A stretch of DNA of 64,000 nt from Microthrixaceae bacterium (lineage in GTDB: Bacteria; Actinomycetota; Acidimicrobiia; Acidimicrobiales; Microtrichaceae): NCBI GenBank assembly GCA_020637215.1, contig JACJWI010000004.1, forward strand, positions 248,001 through 312,000, read 5' to 3'. The position numbers were made by a program, and so were the translations under genes. Positions within the stretch are counted from its first letter, which is position 1, and each line of letters starts with the position of its first letter. Below are positions 18,128-27,527 of this stretch, one piece after another. The notes under the pieces are model-generated. The model was not told where the DNA came from. It did no database searches and saw only the letters and a list, made by a program, of their open reading frames with translations.

Positions 18128-18771
18128 CGTCTCCCCTTCCCTCGTCGGTTCGTCGTTCGGGTCGTGGCGCGGGGCGCTCCCCGGCCACGCAGCTGTCCGT
18201 GGCTCTGCTGTCCATGGCTCTGCTGGTCGTGGACGTGCTGCCCGTACCTCTGCTGGCACTGGTCGAGCCACCGGAGCTCGGCCTCGATCTGGGCGGTCAC
18301 CGCGTCGAGCGCGAAGAGCCGGGCGACGTCGTCGGGTGCCGCCGCGGCCTTGAGGCGCGTGTAGCGCTGGAGTTCCTCGGTGGTGACCACCCGCTGGGCG
18401 TCGATCACCTCGTCGAGGTCGATGCCCAGGCCGGCGGAGCCGTCGAGACCCGCGGCGATGGTCAGCTTGATGACCAGCTCGTCGCGGTCCGGCGACGGTC
18501 GCGACCGGGGCTCGGCGAACCACTCGCGCACCACCTGTCGTCCCGCGTCGGTGAGGGCGTACTGGCGCTGGTCCTGGGGGCCCGACGATGGGTGGGCACC
18601 GTCGACCTCGACCACCAGCCCGTCGCGCTCCAGACGGGAGAGGGTCGTGTACACCTGCCCGACGTTGAGCTCCCACAGCGAGCCGGTCCGCTCCTCGAGC
18701 TCCTTCTTGAGCTCGTAGCCGTGCCGGGGGTTCGACGCCAGCAGTGCCAGGAGCCCGTTCCGCACCGACAT
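18124..18771 (-). CDS. PadR family transcriptional regulator
   Basis: 215-residue PadR repressor. The winged-helix domain is at residues 1-90 (MSVRNGLLALLASNPRHGYEL, then VGQVYTTLSRLERDGLV), with a Vir-C-like helical dimerisation domain after it. The tail has a small tandem repeat (QQSHGQQSHGQ) and a basic end. First gene of an operon with an ABC ATPase and an FtsX permease, and very likely the repressor of that operon through the operator at 18831-18869. PadR proteins of this arrangement sense antibiotics or other small molecules; the inducer is unknown. Confidence 0.87.
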   Translation of the reverse strand: MSVRNGLLALLASNPRHGYELKKELEERTGSLWELNVGQVYTTLSRLERDGLVVEVDGAHPSSGPQDQRQYALTDAGRQVVREWFAEPRSRPSPDRDELVIKLTIAAGLDGSAGLGIDLDEVIDAQRVVTTEELQRYTRLKAAAAPDDVARLFALDAVTAQIEAELRWLDQCQQRYGQHVHDQQSHGQQSHGQLRGRGAPRATTRTTNRRGKGRR

Positions 18772-18830
18772 CGGCTCTCCCTTCCTGCTCGTCGTTCGGG
18801 CCGACTCGATCGATCGGCCGGATTCGGTAC

Positions 18831-18882
18831 CTACTCCGTATAGCTACTCCGTATGTATATACCGAGTAGGCGGGTCCCGCAA
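18831..18882 (-). promoter_or_regulatory. padR operon promoter with overlapping PadR operator
   Basis: On the minus strand TTGCGG (18882-18877) and TATACA (18859-18854) form a promoter with 17-base spacing. It is overlapped by an imperfect inverted repeat with CTACTCCGTAT facing ATACCGAGTAG arms at 18844-18869. A further CTACTCCGTATAG copy at 18831-18843 makes a tandem array downstream of the -10. AT-rich ATGTATAT cores are typical of PadR sites, so autoregulation is likely. Confidence 0.68.
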
Positions 18883-18964
18883 CCCGGGATTGCGACGAGG
18901 CCGCGATCGCCCCGCCGACCAGTTCTGCGGACATGGAGAAGGGTCCGGGTGCTAGATCATCGCC

Positions 18965-20530
18965 ATGACCGCGACCGGATCCCCTGCCGACGGCGACCAC
19001 ATCGTCGTCACATCCACCCACGGCGACCTGCGCGGCGAGTGGCGCGACGGCGTCGCCCGCTTCGCCGGGATCCCCTTCGCCGCCGCGCCGGTCGGCCCGC
19101 TCCGTTTCCGTCCCCCCGAATCCCGCGAGCCATGGGACGGTGTCCGGGACGCAACCGCCTTCGGGTCTGTGTCACCTCAGAACCCGTCGATGATGGACGC
19201 CCTCTTCGGCGGCGAGGCCGAGGCGTGGGACGAGGACTGCCTGCACCTCAACGTCTGGACGACCGCTCCCGGCTCCCCGGACGGCGGGGCCGATGGCAGC
19301 GATGCCCTGCCGGTCATGGTGTGGATCCACGGCGGCGGCTTCGAGATGGGCTCGGGTTCGTCGCCCCTGTACGACGGAACCCGCTTCGCCCACGACGGCG
19401 TCGTGTTCGTCAGCATCAACTACCGGCTCGGCTCCCTCGGCTTCCTCGACCTGACCTCGGTCGACCCCGCCGAGTCCGGGTCCGGGAACGTGGGACTCCT
19501 CGACCAGGTCGCCGCGCTGGAGTGGGTGCGGGACAACATCGCCGCCTTCGGAGGCGACCCCGACAACGTGACCATCTTCGGCGAGTCCGCCGGGGCCATG
19601 AGCGTGTCGCTGCTGTTGACCGTCGCCCGGGCCCGGGGTCTGTTCCACAAGGCCATCTCCCAGTCCGGGGCGCTGACGGCCAAGTCTCCGGGCAACGCCG
19701 CGGTCGACACCGCCGAGTTCATGGCCGCTGCGGGCGTCGACTCCGTTGCGGGCCTGCGGGAGCTGAGCGTCGAGGAGCTGCTCAAGGCCCACGCCGCGGT
19801 CTCGGCCGCGCGACTCGCCGACCCCGACGCGATCGTGCGCCGGACCGGCAGTCCGGTCGCGTTCCTGGCGTTCACCCCGGTCGCCGACGGCGTCGTCGTG
19901 CCCACCGACCCCGAGGCCGCCGTCGCCGCGGGGTCCGCGGCCGGGGTGCCGCTGCTCATCGGCTCCAACCTCGAGGAGTGGAAGCTGTTCGCCCTCATGG
20001 CTCCCGCCCCCGTCGACGACGACGCGCTGCGCCGACGGTTCGAGCTGGTGACCACCGACGTCGACGGCGCGCTCGACGCCTACCGCGCCGACGACGGCGA
20101 CCGCTCCCCGGCCGACGTCGAGTGCGCGCTGCTCACCGACGTCGTGTTCCGCATCCCCGCGGTGCGTCTGGCCGACGCCCAGGTCGCCCACGCCCCGGTG
20201 CACCAGTACCGCTTCGACTGGCGCAGCCCCGCCTTCGGCGGGATGATCGGCGCCGCCCACGCGGTCGAGATCCCGTTCGTGTTCCACATGGTCGGCGACC
20301 ACCGCCTGCACGTGCTGATCGGACCCGACGCCCCGACCGAGCTGGCCGACGCCATGCACGACTCGTGGGTGTCCTTCGCCCGCAGCGGCGTGCCCCGCAC
20401 CGCCACGATGAACACCTGGCCCAGCCTGCCGGTCACCGCGACCGAGCGGCCGCTGATGCTGTTCGACACCGAGATCACGCTGGTCGAGGACCCCCAGCCG
20501 GCCACCCGCCGGTTCTGGACCGGCCGCTGA
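18965..20530 (+). CDS. type B carboxylesterase
   Basis: 521-residue carboxylesterase/para-nitrobenzyl-esterase family enzyme. The family signature EDCLHLNVW is at residues 90-98, the oxyanion loop HGGGF at 122-126, and nucleophile Ser208 lies in GESAGAMS. A Glu/Asp and His complete the triad late in the protein (an HAVEIPFVFH block is present). No signal peptide, so cytoplasmic. Divergent from the padR operon across the shared control region and convergent with the next FtsX gene, ending 33 bases from it. Confidence 0.87.
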   Translation: MTATGSPADGDHIVVTSTHGDLRGEWRDGVARFAGIPFAAAPVGPLRFRPPESREPWDGVRDATAFGSVSPQNPSMMDALFGGEAEAWDEDCLHLNVWTTAPGSPDGGADGSDALPVMVWIHGGGFEMGSGSSPLYDGTRFAHDGVVFVSINYRLGSLGFLDLTSVDPAESGSGNVGLLDQVAALEWVRDNIAAFGGDPDNVTIFGESAGAMSVSLLLTVARARGLFHKAISQSGALTAKSPGNAAVDTAEFMAAAGVDSVAGLRELSVEELLKAHAAVSAARLADPDAIVRRTGSPVAFLAFTPVADGVVVPTDPEAAVAAGSAAGVPLLIGSNLEEWKLFALMAPAPVDDDALRRRFELVTTDVDGALDAYRADDGDRSPADVECALLTDVVFRIPAVRLADAQVAHAPVHQYRFDWRSPAFGGMIGAAHAVEIPFVFHMVGDHRLHVLIGPDAPTELADAMHDSWVSFARSGVPRTATMNTWPSLPVTATERPLMLFDTEITLVEDPQPATRRFWTGR

Positions 20531-20563
20531 ACACGCCGCCCGACGGACCGGCCCCGGTCGCGC

Positions 20564-23107
20564 TCACTCCTCGGCGATCGCGTCGAGGACGTCGAGGCGA
20601 CCCGCCCGCCGCGCCGGCAGCGCGGCGGCCGCGATGCCCAGGACCGACCCGAGCACCGCGAGCGCAGCCAGGCGCGCCCACGGCAGGGTGAGCTCGGCGT
20701 TCTCGGCCGGCAGCGCCGCGACCAGCGCGGCCCCGAAGCCCACGCCGACCACCAGTCCCAGCACACCGCCGAAGGTGCCGATCAGCACCCCCTCGAGCCG
20801 GACCATGCGCCGCATCCGGCGCCGCGACATCCCGACAGCCCGCAACAGTCCGAGCTCGCGGGTCCGCTCCACCACCGACAGGGCCAGGGTGTTGGCGATC
20901 CCGAGGGCGGCCACCGCGACCGCGAACCCGAGCAGCACGTTGACGATGCTGATGATGATGTCGACCGACCCGGTCCGGCTCTCGACGAAGTCGGCGCGAA
21001 CCTGCGCCGTCGAGTTCGGGATGGTCGCCGCGACCCGGGCCAGCTCCGCCGCCACCCGCGCCGGATCGGCCCCCGGCTCGGTTCGCACGAACACCAGGCG
21101 GGCCGCCGGCTCCACGCCGAGCAGCCCGGCGACCGCCGCGGTCGGGGCGAAGGTGTCGTCATAGAGCTCACGACGCTGGTAGACGCCGACCACCTCGAGG
21201 GTCCGGGTGACGTCACCGCCCTTGAGGGTGAGCCGCTGCCCGAGCTCCACCCCCTTGTCATCGGCCCAGCGGCGGTTGACCGCCATCTCGTCGGCTCCCC
21301 GCGGCGAGCGGCCCTCGACGATCTCCGGGTCGACCACGGACGCCATCTTCTCCACGTCGCCCGTGGTCATGGCGAGGCGACCGGGCGCGCCGACGGTGTC
21401 GGAACGCGTGATCGACATCGGCACCGCCTCGGCCACCCCCGGGGCCGCGGCGATGGCGTCGATCGTCCCAGCGTCGAACGGGGCCACCGACCCGGAGTCG
21501 ACCACCACGTCCGCGTGCACCGACCGGGTCAGCCCACCTCGGATGGCGGTCCGCACCGACTCGCCGACCACCAGGGTGGTCGCCACCAGGGCCAGCCCGA
21601 TCATGAGCGCGGACGCAGTGGACGCCGTCCGCCGCGGGTTGCGCACGGAGTTCCGGGCCGCGATCCGCCCGGCGACCCCGGTCGCCCGCGCCGGCGCGCC
21701 GAGCACCGAGACGATCGGACCGGCCAGGAACCGGGCGAGGGCCGCCACGCCGAGGAAGCCGAGCAGCGCGCCGAGCGCCACCCCCTTGACCCGCGGGTCG
21801 ACGGGCTCGGCCGGCAGGGCCAGGGCCCGGGCCCCGGTGACCAGCCCGGCCACGAGCAGCACAGAACCGACGACGGGTCGGCCGAGGGACCGACGGGTCG
21901 GGGTGGCGTCGATGGACTGGATCGCCGCCACCGGCGGAACCGCGGTGGCGCGTCGGGCCGGGCCGACCACCGACACCGCGGTCACACCCAGACCCACGAC
22001 CACGCCCGCCACCGCAGTGCGGAGCTCGAACACCACCGAGTCGAGCGGCAGCGCCACCCCGAGCGCCACGATCAGTCGCTGGAGGCCCATGCCGAGCAGG
22101 ACGCCCAGTCCCAGACCGAGCGCCGATGCGGCAGCCCCGACCACCAGCCCCTCGCCGATCACCGAGGCTGCCACCTGCCGACGCGACGCCCCGACCGCCC
22201 GCAGCAGAGCCAGCTCCCGGGTGCGCTGGGCCACCACGATCGTGAACGTGTTCCAGATCAGGAACGCGCTGACGAACAACGTCACACCCGCGAACCCGAG
22301 CAGGAGCCCGACGAAGTTGGTGAGCTCCTCCTCGATGTCGGCCTGGGCCGCGGCCACCAGCGCCTCCGAGCTGAACACCGACACCGACGGCCCGCCGACC
22401 TTCCGCAGCGCCGACTGCACGTCATCGGACCTCGCGCCGGGTTCCAGGCCGATGTTGACCACGCTGTACCAGCCGGGGACGCCGACCAGTTCGCCAGCCC
22501 GCTCCGAGGAGAAGGCCAGCACCGACGCCGCGGTGATCAGCCCGGTGCCTCGCTGCTCGGCGATCCCCGAGATGCGGGCGTCGACGATCCCCCGTCGGGT
22601 CGCGACCCGGACCCGGTCCCCCAACCCGAGTCCGCGCTCTGCCGCGGTCTCGGCGTCGATCACGACGTCGTCCGGCCCGCTCGGCGCCGTCCCCGACGCC
22701 AGGCGGACCCCGAACAGGTCGGGCTCGACCGGCCAGTTGCTGACCAGCGAGAAGTCGAAGGCCCCGGACCGACCGCCCTTGTCGAGCAGCTGGCCCGGGC
22801 CGGACACGATGCCGTCGGCGACCGCCACCCCGGGCACCGCGGCCAGCTCCGGCAGCAGAGCGGCCGGGACTCCGGCGCGGGATCCTCCGAAGACCCCGCC
22901 CGGGCCGCCGGTCGACCCGGTCGCGGCCCGCACGACGATGTCGGAACGGCCAGCGGTGTCGCGCAGCAGGTCGCGGATCGAGCGGGCCAGGCTGTCGGTC
23001 AGCACGAACGCGGCGACGACGAAGGCGACCCCGACGACCACCGCGGTCGCGGTCAGGACGAACCGACGCCAGTGGGCCCGGGCCGAGCGCAGGGCCAACC
23101 GCAACAT
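20564..23107 (-). CDS. FtsX-like ABC transporter permease (second)
   Basis: 847-residue permease with ten-odd membrane segments: one at the N-terminus (residues 18-38), an external domain, three helices with a FtsX core at about 260-400, a second external domain, and three C-terminal helices. FtsX hallmarks are TRELALLRAVGASRRQV and its duplicate TRELGLLRAVGMSRRRM. The partner ATPase is not next to it, unlike the 14.5-18.8 kb operon. Probable lipoprotein or small-molecule exporter subunit. Confidence 0.84.
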   Translation of the reverse strand: MLRLALRSARAHWRRFVLTATAVVVGVAFVVAAFVLTDSLARSIRDLLRDTAGRSDIVVRAATGSTGGPGGVFGGSRAGVPAALLPELAAVPGVAVADGIVSGPGQLLDKGGRSGAFDFSLVSNWPVEPDLFGVRLASGTAPSGPDDVVIDAETAAERGLGLGDRVRVATRRGIVDARISGIAEQRGTGLITAASVLAFSSERAGELVGVPGWYSVVNIGLEPGARSDDVQSALRKVGGPSVSVFSSEALVAAAQADIEEELTNFVGLLLGFAGVTLFVSAFLIWNTFTIVVAQRTRELALLRAVGASRRQVAASVIGEGLVVGAAASALGLGLGVLLGMGLQRLIVALGVALPLDSVVFELRTAVAGVVVGLGVTAVSVVGPARRATAVPPVAAIQSIDATPTRRSLGRPVVGSVLLVAGLVTGARALALPAEPVDPRVKGVALGALLGFLGVAALARFLAGPIVSVLGAPARATGVAGRIAARNSVRNPRRTASTASALMIGLALVATTLVVGESVRTAIRGGLTRSVHADVVVDSGSVAPFDAGTIDAIAAAPGVAEAVPMSITRSDTVGAPGRLAMTTGDVEKMASVVDPEIVEGRSPRGADEMAVNRRWADDKGVELGQRLTLKGGDVTRTLEVVGVYQRRELYDDTFAPTAAVAGLLGVEPAARLVFVRTEPGADPARVAAELARVAATIPNSTAQVRADFVESRTGSVDIIISIVNVLLGFAVAVAALGIANTLALSVVERTRELGLLRAVGMSRRRMRRMVRLEGVLIGTFGGVLGLVVGVGFGAALVAALPAENAELTLPWARLAALAVLGSVLGIAAAALPARRAGRLDVLDAIAEE

Positions 23108-23179
23108 CGCGGCGAGTCTGGCACCCGGGGGCGACTGCCGGGGGTCGGGTCGGCGCTGACCGGTTCGGACCGGCCCGGC

Positions 23180-23228
23180 TTTCTGAGGTCAGGATTGCGA
23201 CAAGGTCTGTCGTTGAGGACCCCTATAT
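23180..23228 (-). repeat. family I dispersed hairpin repeat, copy 3 (contains the stop codon of the SDR gene)
   Basis: On the minus strand ATATAGGGGTCCTCAACGAC begins the repeat and CTGACCTCAGAAA ends it. It matches the two plus-strand copies with a few changes (CACACC becomes CAGACC, CTTTCCC becomes CAATCCT). The TAG is again the stop of the gene read into it, here the SDR. The remaining gap to the FtsX start is about 70 bases. Confidence 0.8.
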
Positions 23229-24050
23229 CCGGTGCCAGCCGCCGGCGGCGTGGAGGCCGCCGTCGACGTGCACCGTCGTACCGGTCACGAACCGGGCCAG
23301 GTCCCCGAGCAGGAACACGATCACCGATGCCGCCTCTGACGGGTCGGCGAACCGCCCGATCGGCGGCACCGGCGGCGGCCGGAACCGCGACTCGGCCTGC
23401 ACCGCCTCGGCCAGCGCCGCGTCGCCGTGGGTCGGGATCCCGTCGGGCGCAACCGAGTTGACCCGGATGCCCCGGTCCGCGAGCTCCAGGGCGAGGGTTC
23501 GGGTCAGGTTCTCCACCGCCGCCTTCATCGCCGCGTACACCGAGAAGCCCGGCGCGGCCTGGAACGCCTCGCTCGAGGTGACGTTGACGATCGAGCCGCC
23601 CGCTCCCATCGCCTCGACAACCGCCCGGGTCACGTCGACGACGCTGGTGAAGTTCTCGTCGACCAGCGCCCGGTCGCCCTTGGCCGACGAGTCGACGAAC
23701 TCCGCCCGGTACGTGCCGCCCGCGTTGTTGACCAGGCCGTGGACGACCCCGAACCGCGCCACGGTCGCATCCACGAAAGCGGCCACCGAGTCGCGGTCCC
23801 GGACGTCGAGGACCTCGGCGTGGATCCGGTCAGGTCCGACCGACCGGTCGCGTCCGAGCTCGTCGACCAGGACGGCCAGCCCGTCGACATCACGGTCGCA
23901 CACCGACACCGACGCCCCGAACGCGGCCGCAGCCACCGCGGTGGCGCGACCGATCCCGTTCGCTGCACCCGTGACGACCACGACCCGGCCGTCCAGCCGC
24001 ACGGCGTCAGGGGTCAGCGGTACCGGCTCGTCGTTCACGCCGCCCATCAT
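23223..24050 (-). CDS. SDR family NAD(P)-dependent oxidoreductase
   Basis: 275-residue classical short-chain dehydrogenase. Cofactor motif TGAANGIG lies near residue 22, the NNAGG and NVTS motifs follow, and catalytic Tyr/Lys are in YAAMK. The C-terminal RFVTGTTVHVDGG is standard. ATG at 24050 (tandem ATGATG) is chosen; an open frame runs 138 bases further upstream but reads as low-complexity sequence. Its stop codon is part of a family I repeat. Substrate unknown. Confidence 0.84.
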   Translation of the reverse strand: MMGGVNDEPVPLTPDAVRLDGRVVVVTGAANGIGRATAVAAAAFGASVSVCDRDVDGLAVLVDELGRDRSVGPDRIHAEVLDVRDRDSVAAFVDATVARFGVVHGLVNNAGGTYRAEFVDSSAKGDRALVDENFTSVVDVTRAVVEAMGAGGSIVNVTSSEAFQAAPGFSVYAAMKAAVENLTRTLALELADRGIRVNSVAPDGIPTHGDAALAEAVQAESRFRPPPVPPIGRFADPSEAASVIVFLLGDLARFVTGTTVHVDGGLHAAGGWHRI

Positions 24051-24118
24051 GGCCGCGTCGCCCTCGGGTGGACGCGTCCGACTCCCTGATGCAGGTCGGT
24101 CTGATGCAGGTCGGCTGT

Positions 24119-25021
24119 TCAGGCCGTCGGAGCTGCAGTCGGCGCGACCGCCGGGGCTGCCGGCAACGCCGCCGGCTCGATCGCCCACCGGGGTCCGGCC
24201 AACTCGCCCGACGCGGCCGCGACCACGTTCGCCACCACCTCGGCGGCAGCGTCCAGGCGGACCCGGGGCTCGGTGCTGAACGCCGGGCGCCGCCCGTCAC
24301 GCGCCAGCCACGACGAGTCCCTGACCACGGCGCCGGTCTGCTCCCGGGTCGTGAAGAGCTCCGGTGCAACCGGGACCGCTCCGTGCGGGACCGGGTCCGC
24401 GGCAGGGATGCGGGAATCGATCGGGCGGGTCCGGGCGGAACGGGCGGTGACGTCGAACAGCGGCACCCCGCTCAACGGAGGCGTCCACGCCATGTCCCGT
24501 GCGGACCTCTCGGTCGCGCCGGCGAGCGCCAGGGCCAAGCCGGTGAGCACGAGCAGCCGGGTGGCCCGACGCGCCGGACCGTCGTCCATCCCCGCCACTC
24601 GTCGCAGTCGACGTTCCAGGTCCGGAGCGGCCAGGTCGAGCACCGACGCCAGCTGCACCAGGTCGGCGGAGCGGAAGCGGATCTCGGCGTCGGGGCCCAG
24701 ACCCCGCTGCCGTCGCACCGCGGCCACGTAGTCGGCCAGCACGTCGGAGTCGTCGTCCCGGAACGGATCGACGTGGACCACCTCGTCGCCGATCACGAGC
24801 AGGTGCGGATGGGTGGGGTGCCGGAGGTCCTGTCGGGGTGGGAGATCGAGGTCGTCGTCGCCGTACACCGAGATCGCTCGCTCCAGCACCGCCGTGCTCA
24901 CCGGCCGGACGCCGGACTCGATCCCCCGGAGGTCACGACGGCCCACGCCGACACGTCGAGCGGCGTCGGCCCGGTCCAGACCGGCCATCTCCCGGGCGCG
25001 GCGCAGCGCGGGTCCGGCCAT
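24119..25021 (-). CDS. XRE-type helix-turn-helix protein with membrane segment
   Basis: 300-residue protein. The N-terminus is a lambda-repressor-like HTH (ALRRAREMAGLDRADAARRV, then GVGRRDLRGIESG). One hydrophobic segment follows near residue 155 (ATRLLVLTGLALALAGA), then an extended Pro/Ala-rich C-terminal region ending PAAPAVAPTAAPTA. The layout resembles RodZ-like membrane-anchored HTH proteins but the C-terminal domain is not recognised. ATG at 25021 (GGCGGGGG upstream) is preferred to the ATG at 25084, which has no ribosome site. Function not assigned. Confidence 0.65.
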   Translation of the reverse strand: MAGPALRRAREMAGLDRADAARRVGVGRRDLRGIESGVRPVSTAVLERAISVYGDDDLDLPPRQDLRHPTHPHLLVIGDEVVHVDPFRDDDSDVLADYVAAVRRQRGLGPDAEIRFRSADLVQLASVLDLAAPDLERRLRRVAGMDDGPARRATRLLVLTGLALALAGATERSARDMAWTPPLSGVPLFDVTARSARTRPIDSRIPAADPVPHGAVPVAPELFTTREQTGAVVRDSSWLARDGRRPAFSTEPRVRLDAAAEVVANVVAAASGELAGPRWAIEPAALPAAPAVAPTAAPTA

Positions 25022-25233
25022 CACATCGGCCCCCGCCGCAGACCGGTGGCCGGAACCCGTCCGGTTCCCTTCCCTGTTGGACATGCCATGAAGATCGGCA
25101 CGTCGCGGGCTGGACTGAACAATGTGCTCGGCGGCACGGACAAGACGGTCACCGCCGCCGACTCACGTGTGGTTATCGTCAGGAACGGAGCGCGTCCGGA
25201 ACGGCTGGGCGCCACGATGAGGAAGTGCCCGAC

Positions 25234-25614
25234 GTGGACCTACGAGACGCCTTCGGCGACGGAACCGGCCTCCTCGACCAGGTCGTGGCCCTGATCCGAC
25301 GCGACGGGCTCATGGACCTGATCGGCGGGCTCAACCAGGTCGGCGCCGACGACCAGACGACCAGTTGGATGGGTCCCGGCGCCAACGAGCCGGTCAGCGC
25401 CGACCGCGTCCGCGACGCCCTCGGCCCGACCCGCAGCAAGGAGATCGCGACGGCGCTCGGCGCGTCGACCGACGACGTCGCCGCCGGCATGGCCCGCCTG
25501 CTGCCCTCGGTGGTCGACCGTCTCACCCCCGACGGCACCTACCCCGACGACGAGCGCATCGACAGCACCGATCTGAGCGACATCGACCTGATCGCCCTGC
25601 TCGGACCGCGCTGA
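25234..25614 (+). CDS. DUF937/YidB-like protein
   Basis: 126-residue acidic helical protein. LLDQVVALIRRDGLMDLIGGLNQVG, the Trp-containing TTSWMGPGANEPVSADRVRDALG and MARLLPSVVDRLTPDG match the YidB/DUF937 pattern of paired helices with a NxPVS segment. GTG at 25234 with GAGGAAG upstream fits best. The role of the family is not established. Starts a run of plus-strand genes leading into the glucokinase-Pgi-Gnd module. Confidence 0.75.
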   Translation: MDLRDAFGDGTGLLDQVVALIRRDGLMDLIGGLNQVGADDQTTSWMGPGANEPVSADRVRDALGPTRSKEIATALGASTDDVAAGMARLLPSVVDRLTPDGTYPDDERIDSTDLSDIDLIALLGPR

Positions 25615-25670
25615 GCGCACCAGTTCGCCCCCGGTCGCCGAACGCACCCTCTCGGGGCATGCTGTGTCCC

Positions 25671-26591
25671 ATGAACGAGTCGGAGCTCGTCCCCATGGTC
25701 ATCGAGCCCCCGCCGTTCACCGGATCCATCCCGGATGACGGCATCGACCACCAGCTACCGGACCCGACCTCACACGACGGACCGGCGTCGGCGTCCGGGG
25801 TGCGGTCGGTGATCGGCATCGACGTCGGCGGCTCGGGGATCAAGGCGGCGTCGGTCGACCCCGTCACAGGCAGCCTGATCTCGGAGAGGATCCGCATCAC
25901 GACGCCCACGCCAGCGACCCCCGACGCCGTCATCGGGACCATCGTGGAGGTGGTCGAACGGGTCATGGACGGAGAGGGAGCCGCCCACCTCGACGCCGAC
26001 GCCCCCGTCGGACTGACGCTGCCGGCCGTGGTGCGGAACGGAACGGTGTCGACCGCGGCCAACATCGACCCGGGTTGGATCGGGGTGGATGCCGTCGACG
26101 TGATCGGCCGCGCCCTGCGACGACCGGTCGTCGTCGTCAACGACGCGGACGCGGCCGGGGTCGCGGAGATGCGCGTCGGAGCGGGCCGCGGCGACGACGG
26201 ACCGGCGGTCGCCGGCGTGGTCCTCATGCTGACGCTCGGCACCGGAATCGGCAGCGCTCTGTTCGTCGACGGCACGCTGGTCCCCAACACCGAGCTCGGC
26301 CACCTGCCGCTGCACGGCGGCGACGCCGAGCGATACGCCGCCAGCTCGGTGCGCAAGGCCGAGCGACTCTCCATGAAGAGCTACGCCCAACGCCTGCAGG
26401 AGTACCTGGAGCTGGTCGAGCGCCTGCTGTGGCCCGACCTGATCCTGATCGGCGGCGGCATCTCCAAGCGGGCCGACGAGTTCCTGCCCCTCATCGACCT
26501 GCGCACGCCGATCCTGCCGGCCCGGCTGCGCAACCAGGCCGGCATCGTGGGAGCGGCGATGCTCGCGGCGGAGGGCGGATCGGGGTCCTGA
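25671..26591 (+). CDS. ppgK: polyphosphate glucokinase (ROK family)
   Basis: 306-residue kinase that phosphorylates glucose using inorganic polyphosphate (and usually ATP), feeding Pgi and the pentose phosphate pathway whose genes lie just downstream. The phosphate motif is GIDVGGSGIKAA at about residue 49. Also present are LTLGTGIGSALF, TELGHLPL with the catalytic/metal region, and a C-terminal LILIGGGISKRADEF. The 40-residue N-terminal lead is atypical and Pro/Asp-rich. The lack of the ROK Cys-rich zinc site fits the PpgK branch. Confidence 0.88.
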   Translation: MNESELVPMVIEPPPFTGSIPDDGIDHQLPDPTSHDGPASASGVRSVIGIDVGGSGIKAASVDPVTGSLISERIRITTPTPATPDAVIGTIVEVVERVMDGEGAAHLDADAPVGLTLPAVVRNGTVSTAANIDPGWIGVDAVDVIGRALRRPVVVVNDADAAGVAEMRVGAGRGDDGPAVAGVVLMLTLGTGIGSALFVDGTLVPNTELGHLPLHGGDAERYAASSVRKAERLSMKSYAQRLQEYLELVERLLWPDLILIGGGISKRADEFLPLIDLRTPILPARLRNQAGIVGAAMLAAEGGSGS

Positions 26592-26680
26592 GCCACCTGG
26601 GTCCGACGACCCGGAGTGCCCACGCCACCGGGTGCATCCGCCCAGCGACACCTCCCCGGGGCTCCGGTACTCCTGGAGAG

Positions 26681-27427
26681 GTGCCGACCTCCCACCACAC
26701 CCCCGTATCCTCGGACGCCCGCCTCGACGAGTCGCGGCCCCTGCTCGGAGACCTGGGCCTGGGGCCGGGGACCCCGGGGGGGACCCTCTCCGAGCGACGC
26801 CTGCTCCGCCGAACCGCGATGGCGTGCACGGACCGGCGGGCGACGGTTCTCGACGACGTCGAGCTCCCGGGCTGCCGCCATCGGATCGACCACGTCGTCA
26901 TCGCCCCACATGGGCTGTGGGTGCTTTCCACCATGGGCGACCGCGGTCCGATCGAGCTCCGTGACGTGGGTGGGTTCTTCCGCTCCGAGACCAGACTGTT
27001 CGTCGACGGTCGGGATCGCACCGCGATCCTGGACTCCCTGGCCTGGCAGCAGGCCGCTGTCGCGCAGCGCATGTCCGTCGATCCCACTTCGGTCACCGTG
27101 CGCAGCGCCGTCGTGGTGATGGGCGACGACGACGGGACATCGTGTGGTACCGGAGCCGATCCCCTCGACGCCGAGGAGGTCCTCGACGTCGATGGGCACC
27201 GGGTCCTCAGGCTCGCGGCACTCGGGCGGCTCATCACGAGCGGGGCGCCGGAGGGCTCCGATGCTCTGCTGGGCCAGGCGGCCATCGCCCGCCTGGCGGG
27301 ACTCCTGGTCGAGGACCCGACCGCGGTCGGGGTCGGTCGGGCGACCCTTGACCTCACCCGGCGCGCCGACGCGACCCTCGACGGATCAGACACCTTCCTC
27401 CCGCTGGCCCGGTCGTCGCCGGGCTGA
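26681..27427 (+). CDS. NERD (nuclease-related) domain protein
   Basis: 248 residues. The centre matches a NERD fold: HRIDHVVIAPHGLWVLSTMG, then the FVDGRDRTAILDSLAWQQAAVAQRM block in which such proteins place conserved residues. The usual catalytic-looking DxK is replaced by STMG, so nuclease activity is doubtful. GTG at 26681 after GGAGAG. It sits between ppgK and pgi on the same strand, which is not an obvious functional link. A DNA- or envelope-related role cannot be decided. Confidence 0.62.
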   Translation: MPTSHHTPVSSDARLDESRPLLGDLGLGPGTPGGTLSERRLLRRTAMACTDRRATVLDDVELPGCRHRIDHVVIAPHGLWVLSTMGDRGPIELRDVGGFFRSETRLFVDGRDRTAILDSLAWQQAAVAQRMSVDPTSVTVRSAVVVMGDDDGTSCGTGADPLDAEEVLDVDGHRVLRLAALGRLITSGAPEGSDALLGQAAIARLAGLLVEDPTAVGVGRATLDLTRRADATLDGSDTFLPLARSSPG

Positions 27428-27527
27428 GCGCCGTTGCGCCGGGCGCACGGGTCCGGTCGGCGACCTGAGCGATGCGGCCCCGATCCGCCGGTACGCTCGG
27501 CTCGTCCCCGACCGAACCGGAGGGAAG

